16,739 nt of DNA from Pseudomonadota bacterium (GCA_025355485.1 JANXZP010000256.1:1-16739); one strand, 5' to 3'. Positions 6,522 through 15,900 are shown, counted from the first letter of the stretch. Numbers and translations are program-made. The notes: generated from the letters alone by a model not told the origin.

Positions 6522-7921
6522 GTCAGTGTCGCCGCGACCGGATCAGGCTGCCGTGCGACGCCGTACCAGTCGATCTTGCGGGTGATGATCATGATCGCGG
6601 CCAGGATCGCGAACAGCATCATCGATCCGAGCACCAACGCGTTGTCTTCGGAAATCAGCAAGCCGTACAGGACCGCGTAAAGCGCGGTCAGCATCGTTGC
6701 GAAGCCGACGCCGCGCATGCGACTGCGCAACACGTGGCCCAGGTAGAAGCCCAGCAGGCCAATGCACGCGCCGCTCGCGACCAGATAAGCCCACAGGAAC
6801 GGAATGTGTTCGGACAAGCTGATCAACAGCAGGAAGAAGATCGCAAGCGCCAGTCCAACCAGCAGGTACTGGATCGGATGAATGCGCAGTTGCTTGATCG
6901 TCTCGAACATGAAGAAGCCGACGAAGGTCAGCAGTACGAACAGCAGTCCGTACTTGCTCGCCCGATCGGCCTGCGTGTAGATGTTGACCGGATCGACCAA
7001 GGTCAGCTCGATGCGATCCAAGCTGTCCTTTGCAGCGTTTGCATCGGGCACAACGGGCGTCGGTGTCGATCCGGAACCGCATCCTGTGGCGCATCCATGC
7101 GAGCTTTCATACTGCTTTTGTGTGTTCGCCGCGAGCGCTGAAATCTCCCAAATGGCATCAAATCCCTTCGCGGAGACGATCCGTTCATGCGGAAGAAAGC
7201 GACCCGTGAACTCTGGACTTGGCCACGAAGACTTCAACTCGATGCGGTTGTTGTCGCCGATAGGTGCAATCGACAGTTGTTCGGTCCCGTCGAGCTTGAA
7301 GTCCAGCGCCACATCCACGGCTGTCGACTTTCCTGCCGCAAGCTGCGGCAGCACGGCATGAATGCCGCTTGCAAACGGCTTGCCATCGCCCGGGCCCTGG
7401 AGCAGGGCCGTCGCATGGCTATCCACGGCAAGAGAAGGCGACTCGACAAGTCCCCGCACATCATCTATGCCGAAGCTGACGAACGACTGACCGATCTCGC
7501 CAACAGTTCCGTCGGCCACCGTCGCGGGCAAGTTGATGTCAAAGTGGCCTTCGAGCTTCGCGTTCAGTTCGTAGACCAATACCTCGTGAATACCGCGTTT
7601 GCGTATCCACGGTGCAACCGAACCATCGAGCCTCAACTGTTGGGGATAGAACTGCCACTGCCGTTCCTCGCTGCGGATCTTGGTATGCGAGACTCCCTTG
7701 TTGTCCTCTTCGGTGTACGGAATGTCCACGCGATAGGGCACGACCACGACCGGTCCGGCCAGCGTCTGCGCACCGGCGTAACTCTCCGCGACCGATGCGA
7801 TCGCCTGCTGGCGATAACCCTGCCGTTCGGCGATGGTGCCGCGGATCATCTCGAGAGGAATCAGGATCGCCAGCATCAGCATCCCGATCACGATGGCCTT
7901 GAACAGCAGCGAAAATCGCAT
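6518..7921 (-). CDS. creD: CreD, inner membrane cell-envelope integrity protein
   Basis: 467 aa, close to the family length (about 450). It starts MRFSLLFKAIVIGMLMLAIL, a membrane helix followed by the conserved IPLEMIRGTIAERQGYR. A large periplasmic domain includes LAGPVVVVPYRV and the FVSFGIDDVRGL region. The C-terminus is a bundle of helices starting at LLFVLLTFVGFFMFE, with HPIQYLLVGLALAIFFLLLISLSEHIPF and ending near IITRKIDWYG. This pattern is diagnostic for CreD (also called inner membrane protein CET). In E. coli and Aeromonas its expression is controlled by CreBC/BlrAB and is associated with colicin and beta-lactam phenotypes; its biochemical role is unclear. The same frame continues upstream to 8497, inside creC, but that extension is out-of-frame creC sequence. 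The start at 7921 fits the family N-terminus. Confidence 0.95.
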   Translation of the reverse strand: MRFSLLFKAIVIGMLMLAILIPLEMIRGTIAERQGYRQQAIASVAESYAGAQTLAGPVVVVPYRVDIPYTEEDNKGVSHTKIRSEERQWQFYPQQLRLDGSVAPWIRKRGIHEVLVYELNAKLEGHFDINLPATVADGTVGEIGQSFVSFGIDDVRGLVESPSLAVDSHATALLQGPGDGKPFASGIHAVLPQLAAGKSTAVDVALDFKLDGTEQLSIAPIGDNNRIELKSSWPSPEFTGRFLPHERIVSAKGFDAIWEISALAANTQKQYESSHGCATGCGSGSTPTPVVPDANAAKDSLDRIELTLVDPVNIYTQADRASKYGLLFVLLTFVGFFMFETIKQLRIHPIQYLLVGLALAIFFLLLISLSEHIPFLWAYLVASGACIGLLGFYLGHVLRSRMRGVGFATMLTALYAVLYGLLISEDNALVLGSMMLFAILAAIMIITRKIDWYGVARQPDPVAATLT

Positions 7922-7992
7922 GACGTTTCCCGGACGTGCCTTGCGGCGACGGGAACACGTTAGCGAACGTCGATGCGTTGACGACGAAGCGA

Positions 7993-8008
7993 ATATGAAG
8001 TCAGCGTG
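7993..8008 (-). promoter_or_regulatory. cre-tag-like CreB binding site upstream of creD
   Basis: The minus strand reads TTCAC, GCTGAC, TTCAT: two direct pentamers separated by 6 nt. This matches the published cre tag TTCAC-N6-TTCAC at 9 of 10 specified positions. It sits in the only long gap of the cre block (7922-8036, between the creC stop and the creD start), 71 nt before the creD ATG. It is the expected position for CreB activation of a creD promoter. No strong -10 hexamer was seen downstream. Confidence 0.7.
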
Positions 8009-8036
8009 AAGTGCAACGCTGCAAGCGGTGACTGCG

Positions 8037-9476
8037 CTACGCCATCGGCAACCGCAAGATCGCGACGGCACCGCCATCGAGATCGTTGTCGAGAGTGATC
8101 GCGCCGCGATGTAGCGACGCGACCTCGCGCACGAAACACAGCCCCAAGCCGCTGCTGCGATGTCCGTCGGGCCGCGCCAGCGAATAGAAACGCCCGAACA
8201 CTTTCGGAAGCGCGAACTCCGGAACACCCGGGCCGTGATCGCGCACCACGAGAACCACATCGTGTTCTTCGATGCGCAATGAAACGACGATGGTTCCACC
8301 GCGCGGCGAAAACTCCTGCGCGTTCTGCAGCAGGTTGCGGATCGCCTGGCCGACGAGGAAACGGTCTCCGCTGATGCGCAGCGGCGCGTTCGGCGCATCG
8401 ATGCGCAGCGCGACCCCGGATGCCGCGAGTTGCGTCTCGATCTCGCCGGCGGCATCGCGTGCGAGCGCCACCAGATCGAACGATTCCGGTTGCTCAATTA
8501 TCTGCCGGTGTTCGACTGCGGCCAATGCGAGCGTCATGTCGATCATCCGCGCGAGTCGTTGCGAATGATCGAGGATGCTGCCGGCGAATCGGTATCGCTC
8601 GGGTTCTGGCACGTCTTCCTGCAACAGTTCGGCGGCGCCGCGGATCGCCGCGAGCGGACTTTTCATCTCGTGGGTAAGGCTGTGCACGTAGTGCTCGACG
8701 TACTGCTTGCCATCGAGACGCTCGCGCATCGTTTCCAGCGCCTGCCCCAGTTCGCCGAACTCGCCGCTGCCGCGCGGTGGCGGCACGCGTTCGCCGGCGG
8801 TCACCGCATGCGCGAATCGCTGCAATCGCGAAAGTTCGCGCGAGAACCACAGGCTGATCAGCAAGCCGATCGCTAGTGCAACGCCGAGCAGCAAAAACCC
8901 CCATCGCTGGATCGCCAGCTGGCTGCTCGCGATGAACGGCGCGATGCTGCGATTCGGCTTCGCGACCGTGAGCACGCCGATGATGCGTCCATCATCCATG
9001 CCGCTGCGGTCGAAAATGGGCGCGGCAACGTGCATCACCGTGGAGTTGTCGTCGCCTGCAATGCTTTGGGTCGAACGCGCACCGTAACGACCGCGCAACG
9101 TCAGGTACACGTCGTTCCAGTGCGAGTAGTCGCGACCCACATCCTTGCCGCTGGAATCGAACACCACGATGCCGTGCGCGTCGGTGACATAGACGCGATA
9201 ATCCAGCGATTCCTTGCGGAAACCCCAGATACGCGCATGCACGTCGCGCTTGGCCAGCGCGCCCACGCGTTGCGCGAACTGCCCGTCCTGCATGTGCCCG
9301 CTGCGCATGTCGTCGGCGGCGAGGATCGCGAGCACGTTCGCGGTGTCGACCAGGGTATCTTCCATCGCCTGGCGCACGCCCGGCTTGATCTCGCCGACGA
9401 ACACGCTCAGCACCAGCCACGCGGCGAGGCCGACGATCAGGAAATAACCGAGGAAGATACGCAGGCCCAGGCGCAT
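8037..9476 (-). CDS. creC: CreC, sensor histidine kinase
   Basis: 479 aa. TM1 (about 7-28), a periplasmic sensing region (about 30-188), TM2 (about 192-211, GFLLLGVALAIGLLISLWF), a HAMP-like linker, then the kinase core. H-box SLTHEMKSPLAAIRG places the phospho-acceptor at His269. N-box NLLQNAQEF starts at 381, G1 DHGPGVP at 413, F-box FGRFYSL at 427, G2 SSGLGL at 441. Motifs LGLRIFLGYF at the start and YVEHYVHSLTHEMKSPL are close to E. coli CreC. It autophosphorylates and passes phosphate to CreB; the sensed signal is unresolved (growth medium and envelope status have been proposed). It begins directly after the creB stop (TGA-ATG, no gap) and is followed by a 115-bp gap holding the cre-tag-like site before creD. 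Confidence 0.95.
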   Translation of the reverse strand: MRLGLRIFLGYFLIVGLAAWLVLSVFVGEIKPGVRQAMEDTLVDTANVLAILAADDMRSGHMQDGQFAQRVGALAKRDVHARIWGFRKESLDYRVYVTDAHGIVVFDSSGKDVGRDYSHWNDVYLTLRGRYGARSTQSIAGDDNSTVMHVAAPIFDRSGMDDGRIIGVLTVAKPNRSIAPFIASSQLAIQRWGFLLLGVALAIGLLISLWFSRELSRLQRFAHAVTAGERVPPPRGSGEFGELGQALETMRERLDGKQYVEHYVHSLTHEMKSPLAAIRGAAELLQEDVPEPERYRFAGSILDHSQRLARMIDMTLALAAVEHRQIIEQPESFDLVALARDAAGEIETQLAASGVALRIDAPNAPLRISGDRFLVGQAIRNLLQNAQEFSPRGGTIVVSLRIEEHDVVLVVRDHGPGVPEFALPKVFGRFYSLARPDGHRSSGLGLCFVREVASLHRGAITLDNDLDGGAVAILRLPMA

Positions 9477-10172
9477 TCAAGTGTCCAGGGAATAACCGAC
9501 GCCGCGATGCGTGCGCAGCGGATCGGCACCCGGATCGATCGCACGCAGTTTCGCGCGCAAGGTCTTGACGTGCGCATCGACAGTCCGGTCGGCGCTATCG
9601 CCGGCATCGCTCCACACCGCATCCATCAACTGGGCACGCGTGTGGATCGCCCCCGGCCGCGCAAGCAACACCGACAGCAGTCCGTATTCGTAGCGCGTCA
9701 ACGCGAGCGCCTGTCCGTGATAGCGGATGCGATGCCCGGCCGAGTCGTGCTCGAACGCACCGATGCGTTTCCAGCCCTCTGCATCTACGTACTGCACCGA
9801 TCTGCGGCGCAGTCGTGCGCGGATGCGCGCAATCAGTTCGCGTGGCGAGAACGGTTTCACCACGTAGTCGTCGGCGCCAAGCTCGAGTCCGACGACGCGA
9901 TCGATCTCGCCGCCGCGCGCGGTGAGGAAAATCACCGGCACATCGCTGCTGCGGCGCAATTCGCGGCAGACCTCGAACCCACTGCGATCCGGCAGGCCGA
10001 CATCGAGCACGACCAGATCGATCGAGCCCTCGGCGAGCCGCGCGAGCGCATCGCCGCCGAGCCGGCAATGGCTCGCATCGAAACCCTCGCTGCGCAACGC
10101 GTACAGCACCGCATCCGCGATACCTGCTTCGTCTTCGACCAGCAGGACGTGTTGGGTCGGAGTGGGCGTCAT
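9477..10172 (-). CDS. creB: CreB, OmpR-family response regulator
   Basis: 231 aa. The receiver domain (7-121) has the acidic pair E13/D14, phospho-acceptor D57 (VVLDVGLPD), T84 (FLTAR) and K106 (VVKPFSP). The OmpR/PhoB winged-helix DNA-binding domain (about 128-228) contains LTRYEYGLLSVLLARPGAIHTRAQLM and ends RTVDAHVKTLRAKLRAID...THRGVGYSLD. The wording LVEDEAGIADAVLYALRSEGF matches E. coli CreB closely. The start at 10172 (MTPTPTQHVLLVED) fits the family length; an in-frame ATG at 10190 adds MLYAFA and cannot be excluded. Neither has a ribosome site. TATGCT ends 6 nt before ATG 10172, a spacing compatible with a leaderless transcript. creA is not adjacent. Confidence 0.95.
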   Translation of the reverse strand: MTPTPTQHVLLVEDEAGIADAVLYALRSEGFDASHCRLGGDALARLAEGSIDLVVLDVGLPDRSGFEVCRELRRSSDVPVIFLTARGGEIDRVVGLELGADDYVVKPFSPRELIARIRARLRRRSVQYVDAEGWKRIGAFEHDSAGHRIRYHGQALALTRYEYGLLSVLLARPGAIHTRAQLMDAVWSDAGDSADRTVDAHVKTLRAKLRAIDPGADPLRTHRGVGYSLDT

Positions 10173-10249
10173 TGCGAAAGCATAGAGCATGCGTCGTCCA
10201 TGCGTGGCCTTGCGTGGATCGCGGTGGAGCGACGTGACAAACTGCTTCC

Positions 10250-11098
10250 ATGAACTATCGTCACGCCTTCCATGCTGGCAATCACGCCGACGTGCTCAAA
10301 CATGTCGTTCTGCTGGCCTTGATCGAGGCGCTGCAGCGCAAAGCCACGCCGTTCGTGGTACTCGATACCCACGCCGGCCGCGGGCGTTACGCGCTGCACG
10401 ATGCGTCCGCACGCCGTACCGGCGAGGCCGATACAGGCGCACTGCGCGTGCTCGGCGCCAAACCTGAGGCGATCGCGATCAGGCGCTATCAGGACGCTCT
10501 GCGCCGCTGCAATCCCGATGGCGGCCTGCGCATCTATCCGGGTTCGCCGCTGCTGACGGCGATGGCGATGCGTGACGACGATCGCCTGATCTGCTTTGAG
10601 ACCCAACCCGACGAAGCGCGTGCGCTGGCCGCCCTGTTTGCGCGCGATCATCGCGTGCACGTGCAACACGGCGACGGCTACGCCGCGATCAAGGCGCTGC
10701 TGCCGCCGAAACCACGACGCGGACTGGTGCTGATCGATCCGCCCTACGAAACCCAGGAAGCGGAATTTGGCGCGGTGCTGGCGGCATTGGCCGAAGGCCT
10801 GCAACGCTGGCCGCAGGGCATCTTCGCGGTGTGGTTTCCGATCAAGCAACGACGCAGCCTGCAACGCTTCCTGCGCGCGGTCGCACTATTGCCGGCCAAG
10901 GACATCCTGCTCGCGGAGTTGCTGATCCGTCCCGACGACACTCCGCTGCGACTCAACGGCAGTGCGATGCTGCTGCTGAATCCGCCGTGGAAACTCGATG
11001 CCGAAATCGCCGCTGCACTGCCGGCGCTGGCCGCCGAATTCGGCGAGACCGGCGCATCGCATCGGCTGGAATGGCTGCGCCGCGAAACGACCGGCTGA
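10250..11098 (+). CDS. rlmJ: RlmJ, 23S rRNA (adenine2030-N6)-methyltransferase
   Basis: 282 aa, near-identical in length to E. coli RlmJ (280). It starts MNYRHAFHAGNHADVLKHVV, the family hallmark. SAM-binding motif I is LDTHAGRGRY (38-47). The catalytic motif IV of N6-adenine methyltransferases, D163-P-P-Y166 (LIDPPYETQEAE), is intact. It methylates A2030 of 23S rRNA before ribosome assembly completes. It stands alone on the plus strand, divergent from creB (77 bp apart) and convergent with the CDF transporter (41-bp gap; no strong terminator hairpin seen). No clear ribosome site precedes ATG 10250, but the N-terminus fits the family exactly. Confidence 0.95.
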   Translation: MNYRHAFHAGNHADVLKHVVLLALIEALQRKATPFVVLDTHAGRGRYALHDASARRTGEADTGALRVLGAKPEAIAIRRYQDALRRCNPDGGLRIYPGSPLLTAMAMRDDDRLICFETQPDEARALAALFARDHRVHVQHGDGYAAIKALLPPKPRRGLVLIDPPYETQEAEFGAVLAALAEGLQRWPQGIFAVWFPIKQRRSLQRFLRAVALLPAKDILLAELLIRPDDTPLRLNGSAMLLLNPPWKLDAEIAAALPALAAEFGETGASHRLEWLRRETTG

Positions 11099-11139
11099 TA
11101 CCTGCGCTCGATTGGAATCCCGACTTTCAACCCGATCGT

Positions 11140-12048
11140 TCAATCCGAATCGTCAGGTTCGAAGAACAACCAGCGCACCTGCGGAAACTGCTGGCGCAGT
11201 TCGACTTCCACCGCGTTGATCTGCGCGATCAGCTCATAACCACGCAGACTGAAATCCATCTCCGCCTGCACCGCGACCATGATGTCGCTGCCCATCTGCG
11301 TGGTGATCAGGCTGAACACGCACTTCACTTCGGGCCGGCTGTTGAAATACGCGTAGATCGCACGGTGCACGGCCGGTTCGACGCTCTGCCCTATCAGGAG
11401 TGCCTTGACCTCGACCGCTACGAACACCGCCACCACGATCAGCAGCGCGCCAATCACCAGGGTGCCGATCGCGTCGTACACCGGATTGCCCGTCATCATC
11501 GTCGCGACAACCGCGACCAGCGCAGCGGCAAGACCCAGCAATGCGGCGAGGTTCTCGCCAAAGATCACGATCAACTCGCTCTGCCGGCTCTGCCGGAACC
11601 ACTTCCACAGGCTGCGGCCTTCGCGCGCCTTCTCCGCTTCCTGCATGCAGGTGCGCATCGAGATGCCTTCGGCGACGATGCTGAAAAGCAGCACGAAGAT
11701 CGCCCACCACGGCTGTTGCAAGGGTTCCGGGACATGCAGCTTGTGCCAGCCCTCGTACAGCGAAAACATGCCGCCGACGGAAAACAGCATCAGCGCGACC
11801 AGGAACGACCAGAAATAGATCGCGCGGCCATGACCCAGCGGGTAGTCCGGCGAGGCCGGTCGCTGCGCCTGTCGCATGCCCAGCAACAACAAACCCTGGT
11901 TACCGCAATCGGCGAGCGAGTGCACGGACTCGGCCAGCATCGCGCCCGATCCAGTGACCAGCGCGGCGATGAATTTCGCCACGAAGATCAGGAAGTTCGC
12001 TCCCAGCGCGTGGAGTATCGTCTTGAGCGAATCGGCCTTGCCTGACAT
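11140..12048 (-). CDS. Cation diffusion facilitator transporter (ZnT9-like)
   Basis: 302 aa, six predicted helices: about 12-34, 40-58, 79-98, 113-130, 159-183, 190-218, then a C-terminal cytoplasmic domain (about 225-302). SVHSLADCGNQGLLLLG (41-57) is TM2 of CDF proteins with H43-x3-D47 as metal ligands. LGHGRAIYFWSF (71-82) is the family loop. TM5 has FGENLAALLG where canonical zinc CDFs have HxxxD, the pattern of the ZnT9-like branch. Its role is a proton-coupled divalent metal antiporter in the inner membrane; metal identity is uncertain. The start at 12048 (MSGKADSLKTILHALGANF) is chosen because the frame upstream of it is shadow sequence. An ATG 12 codons earlier (MPFVPHPP) is possible. 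No strong ribosome site. Confidence 0.88.
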   Translation of the reverse strand: MSGKADSLKTILHALGANFLIFVAKFIAALVTGSGAMLAESVHSLADCGNQGLLLLGMRQAQRPASPDYPLGHGRAIYFWSFLVALMLFSVGGMFSLYEGWHKLHVPEPLQQPWWAIFVLLFSIVAEGISMRTCMQEAEKAREGRSLWKWFRQSRQSELIVIFGENLAALLGLAAALVAVVATMMTGNPVYDAIGTLVIGALLIVVAVFVAVEVKALLIGQSVEPAVHRAIYAYFNSRPEVKCVFSLITTQMGSDIMVAVQAEMDFSLRGYELIAQINAVEVELRQQFPQVRWLFFEPDDSD

Positions 12049-12207
12049 ACGGGGTATCGCTGGCGGGTGTGGCACGAATGGTAGCATCGCGCCCGCGACA
12101 GCTTTCGTGCGCCCATGAAGTCGGCGACCGCGGACCGGATTGGAGTCCACACTCGGCCTCGCCTGGGCGATGATGGGCCATGCGAAAAACGCAACCAGCC
12201 TAGTGGA

Positions 12208-12744
12208 ATGAAACGCCATCGACTCGCAACAACAGCGCAGGAACGCCTCGTCCTCGACGACGGGCGCGAGTTGTTGCTGCGTCCGATCGCGCCTGAAGAT
12301 ATCGATCCGATCCGTGCGGGCTTCGCCCTGCTCAGTCCGGAAGAAATCCGGCTGCGCTACCAGCATCCGATGAAGTCGCTGAGCGAGGATTACCTGCACC
12401 GGCTCACCCACCCGCTGCGCGGTCGCGACCATGTGCTGGTAGTCGCCGAGCCGCTGCCGCCTGGCGATGCGCTGATCGGTGCGGTCGCGCGGCTGTCACA
12501 GGTCGATGGCACGCACGAGGCCGACTTCGCGATCCTGGTGTCGCATTTCCTCGCCGGCCAAGGCTTGGGCGCATTGTTGCTGAAAAAACTGGTGACGCAC
12601 GCACGCCGGCGGCGACTGCATGCGATCCACGGCGACGTACTCGACGACAACGCGCCGATGTTGCGGCTGGCTGAGACGCTGGGATTCCATCGCGAAAGCA
12701 GTGCAACAGCGGGAATCGTGCGCATGCGCCTGCAGCTGCGTTGA
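12208..12744 (+). CDS. GNAT-family N-acetyltransferase
   Basis: 178 aa. It begins with a strand RELLLRPIAPEDIDPIRAGF (20-39), then SPEEIRLRYQHPMKSLSEDYLHRLTH. The acetyl-CoA motif A is ADFAILVSHFLAGQGLGALLLKKLVTHA (106-132), with loop Q118-G-L-G-A. The end is DDNAPMLRLAETLGFHRE (146-163). This resembles the C-terminal GNAT domain of the large Pat/YfiQ protein lysine acetyltransferases, but the acyl-CoA synthetase-like half is absent, so a stand-alone protein acetyltransferase is possible though unproven. ATG 12208 is chosen because the fold begins about 20 residues later. An in-frame ATG at 12115 adds 31 polar, low-conservation-looking residues. The gene is divergent from the CDF transporter with 159 bp between. 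Confidence 0.85.
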   Translation: MKRHRLATTAQERLVLDDGRELLLRPIAPEDIDPIRAGFALLSPEEIRLRYQHPMKSLSEDYLHRLTHPLRGRDHVLVVAEPLPPGDALIGAVARLSQVDGTHEADFAILVSHFLAGQGLGALLLKKLVTHARRRRLHAIHGDVLDDNAPMLRLAETLGFHRESSATAGIVRMRLQLR

Positions 12745-12761
12745 ATCGCACCACACGGGTC

Positions 12762-12865
12762 TTGTCATCCTGAACCCGGACTCGATCCGGGGATCGATCT
12801 GTTGCTGAGACGCATTTGGCCAGGCTGCTGATGAAGCATATCCCTCACTTCATTCGGAATGACAA
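12762..12865. repeat. Palindromic dispersed-repeat element between GNAT and mfd
   Basis: Ends are imperfect inverted repeats: TTGTCATCCTGAA (12762-12774) and TTCGGAATGACAA (12853-12865), 11 of 13 positions complementary. Just inside the left end is a perfect 6-bp hairpin, CCCGGA (12775-12780), CTCGA loop, TCCGGG (12786-12791). The pattern GTCATCCTGA...CCGGG-ATC and CTCACTTCATTCGGAATGAC resembles widespread intergenic palindromic repeats of proteobacteria. It codes for nothing, occupies most of the 170-bp gap, and could also help end transcription of the GNAT gene. Confidence 0.7.
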
Positions 12866-12914
12866 CTTTGGGGTTCATCCAGCAGATGCATCGTGAGCTA
12901 AACTGCGCGGCTCC

Positions 12915-15900
12915 ATGCGATCCCTGACCGAGCTTCCGACCCCTCCGCTACCCAAGGCCGGCCAGCAGCGAGCCTGGTGGCGCGTTCCAGCCAGTCCCAG
13001 CGCGCTCGCGCTGGCGCTGGCGCGTTGCGCCGAAACCCATGACGGCCTCGTACTTGCCGTAGTGCGCGACACCCAGTCCGCGCAGTCGCTCGAGTCGGAT
13101 CTTCGTTTGCTTGCGGGCGACTTGCGGATCCTGCATTTCCCCGATTGGGAAACCCTGCCCTACGACCTGTTCGGCCCGCATCCGGACATCGTCTCGCAGC
13201 GCGTCGCCACGCTGTACGGCTTGCCGACGACGCGACGCGGCGTGCTGGTGGTTCCGGTCGCGACCTTGATGCAGCGCCTGTGTCCGCCAGGTTATATCGG
13301 CGCGCAATCGCTGCTGATCACGCGTGGCCAGAAATTGGACCTGCTGCACGAACAGCGACGGCTCGAAGCCGCGGGCTATCGCAATGTGCAGCAGGTGCTC
13401 GACCCGGGCGACTACGCGGTGCGCGGCGGCCTGCTCGACCTGTATCCGATGGGCGCTGACGAACCGTATCGCATCGAGCTGTTCGACGATGTCATCGACA
13501 CGATCCGGGGTTTCGATCCCGAGACGCAACGCTCGTCGCATCCGGTCGAATCGGTGCGCTTGCTGCCCGCGCGCGAATTCCCGCTCGACGAAGCCAGCAT
13601 CAAGCACGTGCGCGAAACGTTGCGCGAGCGTTTCGATATCGACACCCGCCGCAGCCCGCTGTACCAGGACCTGAAGGAAGGCGGCACGCCGGCCGGCATC
13701 GAGTATTACCTGCCGTTGTTTTTCGAGAAGACGGCGTCCCTCTTCGACTATGTCGCGAACGACACGCTGATCGTGCTCGGCGAAGATGCGCTCGATGCGG
13801 GCGAAACATTCTGGTCGCAGACCGGCGAGCGCTGGGAGCAACGCCGTCACGATCTCGAACGTCCGATCCTGTCGCCGGACGAACTGTATCTGCCGCCGGA
13901 TGCATTGCGCGAGCAACTCAATCGCCACAAGCGCATCGAGGTCTGCGGCGACACGCATCCGAAGCGCGCCGAGGCCGCATCGCTCGGCGACCAGCCCGCG
14001 CCGATCTTGCCTCTGATCCAGAAAAACGAAGCGCCGGCTGCCGCGCTGCAGGGATTCCTCGCGAACTATCCGGGCCGCGTGCTGGTCGCCGCCGATTCGC
14101 CAGGCCGGCGCGAAGCACTGATCGAGCAGTTCGCACTGGCGGGCCTTGTGCCGCAGCCGGTATCCGGATGGCAAGCGTTTCTGGGTGTGTCGACGACGGC
14201 CGTTGAAACGACGCTTCCCCGTTTCGCCATCACCATCGCGCCGCTCGAAAATGGTTTTGCGTTGACCGAACCCGCGCTGTGCATCCTCACCGAGCGCCAG
14301 TTTCATCCCGAACGCGCGCCGGGCGTGCGGCGGCGCAAACGCGCAGGGCGCGATCCCGAAACCATCATCCGCGACCTCGGCGAACTCGCGGTCGGTGCGC
14401 CGATCGTGCACGAGGATCATGGCGTCGGTCGTTATCGCGGATTGATCACCCTCGATGCTGGCGGCGAGCTCGCCGAATACCTCGAGATCGAATACGCGAA
14501 GGGTGACAAGCTGTACGTGCCGGTCGCGCAGTTGCATCTGGTCAACCGCTATTCGGGCGCATCGCCGGAAACCGCACCGCTGCATTCATTGGGCGGCGAG
14601 CAATGGGCGAAGGCGAAGAAGAAAGCCTCGGAGCGCGTGCGCGATGTCGCCGCCGAATTGTTGGAAATCCAGGCGCGCCGCCACGCACGGCAAGGCCTCG
14701 CGATCGCGGTCGATCGCGCGATGTACGAGCCGTTCGCATCGAGTTTCCCGTTCGAGGAAACACCGGATCAATTGTCGGCGATCGAAGCGGTAATCCGCGA
14801 CCTCGCACTGCCGCAACCGATGGACCGCGTGGTCTGCGGCGATGTCGGATTCGGAAAGACCGAAGTCGCCCTGCGCGCCGCGTTTGTCGCTGCGAGCGCG
14901 GGACGCCAGGTCGCGGTGCTGGTGCCGACCACGCTGCTGGCGCAACAGCACGGACAGAATTTCCGCGACCGCTTCGCCGACTGGCCGATCCGCGTCGAGG
15001 TGATCTCGCGCTTCCGATCGAATGCCGAGATCAAGACCGTGCTGGGCGAACTCGCCGAAGGTCGCGTCGACGTGATCGTCGGGACGCATCGCCTGTTGCA
15101 AAAGGACGTACAGTTCAAGGATCTCGGCCTCGTGATCGTCGACGAGGAGCAACGTTTCGGCGTGCAGCAGAAGGAAGCGCTGAAGAAACTGCGCGCCGAG
15201 GTCAACCTGCTAACCCTGACTGCGACGCCGATCCCGCGCACATTGAACATGGCGATGTCGGGCCTGCGCGAACTGTCGCTGATCGCAACCGCGCCGGCGC
15301 ACCGGCTCGCGGTGAAAACCCTGCTGACGCCGTGGGACAACGCTTTGCTGAAGGAAGCGTTCCAGCGCGAGATCTCGCGCGGCGGGCAGATCTATTTCCT
15401 GCACAACCAGGTCGAGAGCATCGAGCGGATGGCGCATACGCTGGCCGAGCTGATGCCGGACGCGCGCATCCGCGTCGGCCACGGCCAGATGCCCGAGCGC
15501 GAACTCGAACAGGTGATGCTCGACTTCCAACGCCAGCGCTTCAACGTGCTGCTGTGCACGACGATCATCGAGTCGGGCATCGACATCCCGAACGCAAACA
15601 CGATCATCATCAATCGCGCGGATCGCTTCGGTCTCGCGCAGTTGCACCAGTTGCGCGGCCGCGTCGGTCGCTCGCACCATCGCGCCTACGCCTACCTCGT
15701 GGTGCCCGACAAGAAGTCGATGACCGGCGATGCTGCCAAACGACTGGAAGCGATCGCCTCGCTCGACGAACTCGGCGCGGGTTTCACGCTCGCGACCCAC
15801 GACATGGAAATCCGTGGCGCCGGCGAGCTGCTCGGCGCCGAACAAAGCGGACAGATCGCCGAGGTCGGCTTCAGCCTCTACACCGAATTGCTCGAGCGCG

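Noticed and set aside
7922..8497. Extension of creD upstream to 8497
   Set aside because: The extra residues are out-of-frame creC sequence. CreD homologues begin at the MRFSLLFKAIVIG membrane helix (7921).
11099..11139. Bidirectional terminator between rlmJ and the CDF gene
   Set aside because: Only imperfect short complementarity (CGATTGGA versus TCAATCCG) and no T-run; not enough to call.
12948..14585. 545-codon minus-strand open frame opposite mfd
   Set aside because: It is an antisense shadow with composition typical of reverse-frame GC bias; no start context or domain.
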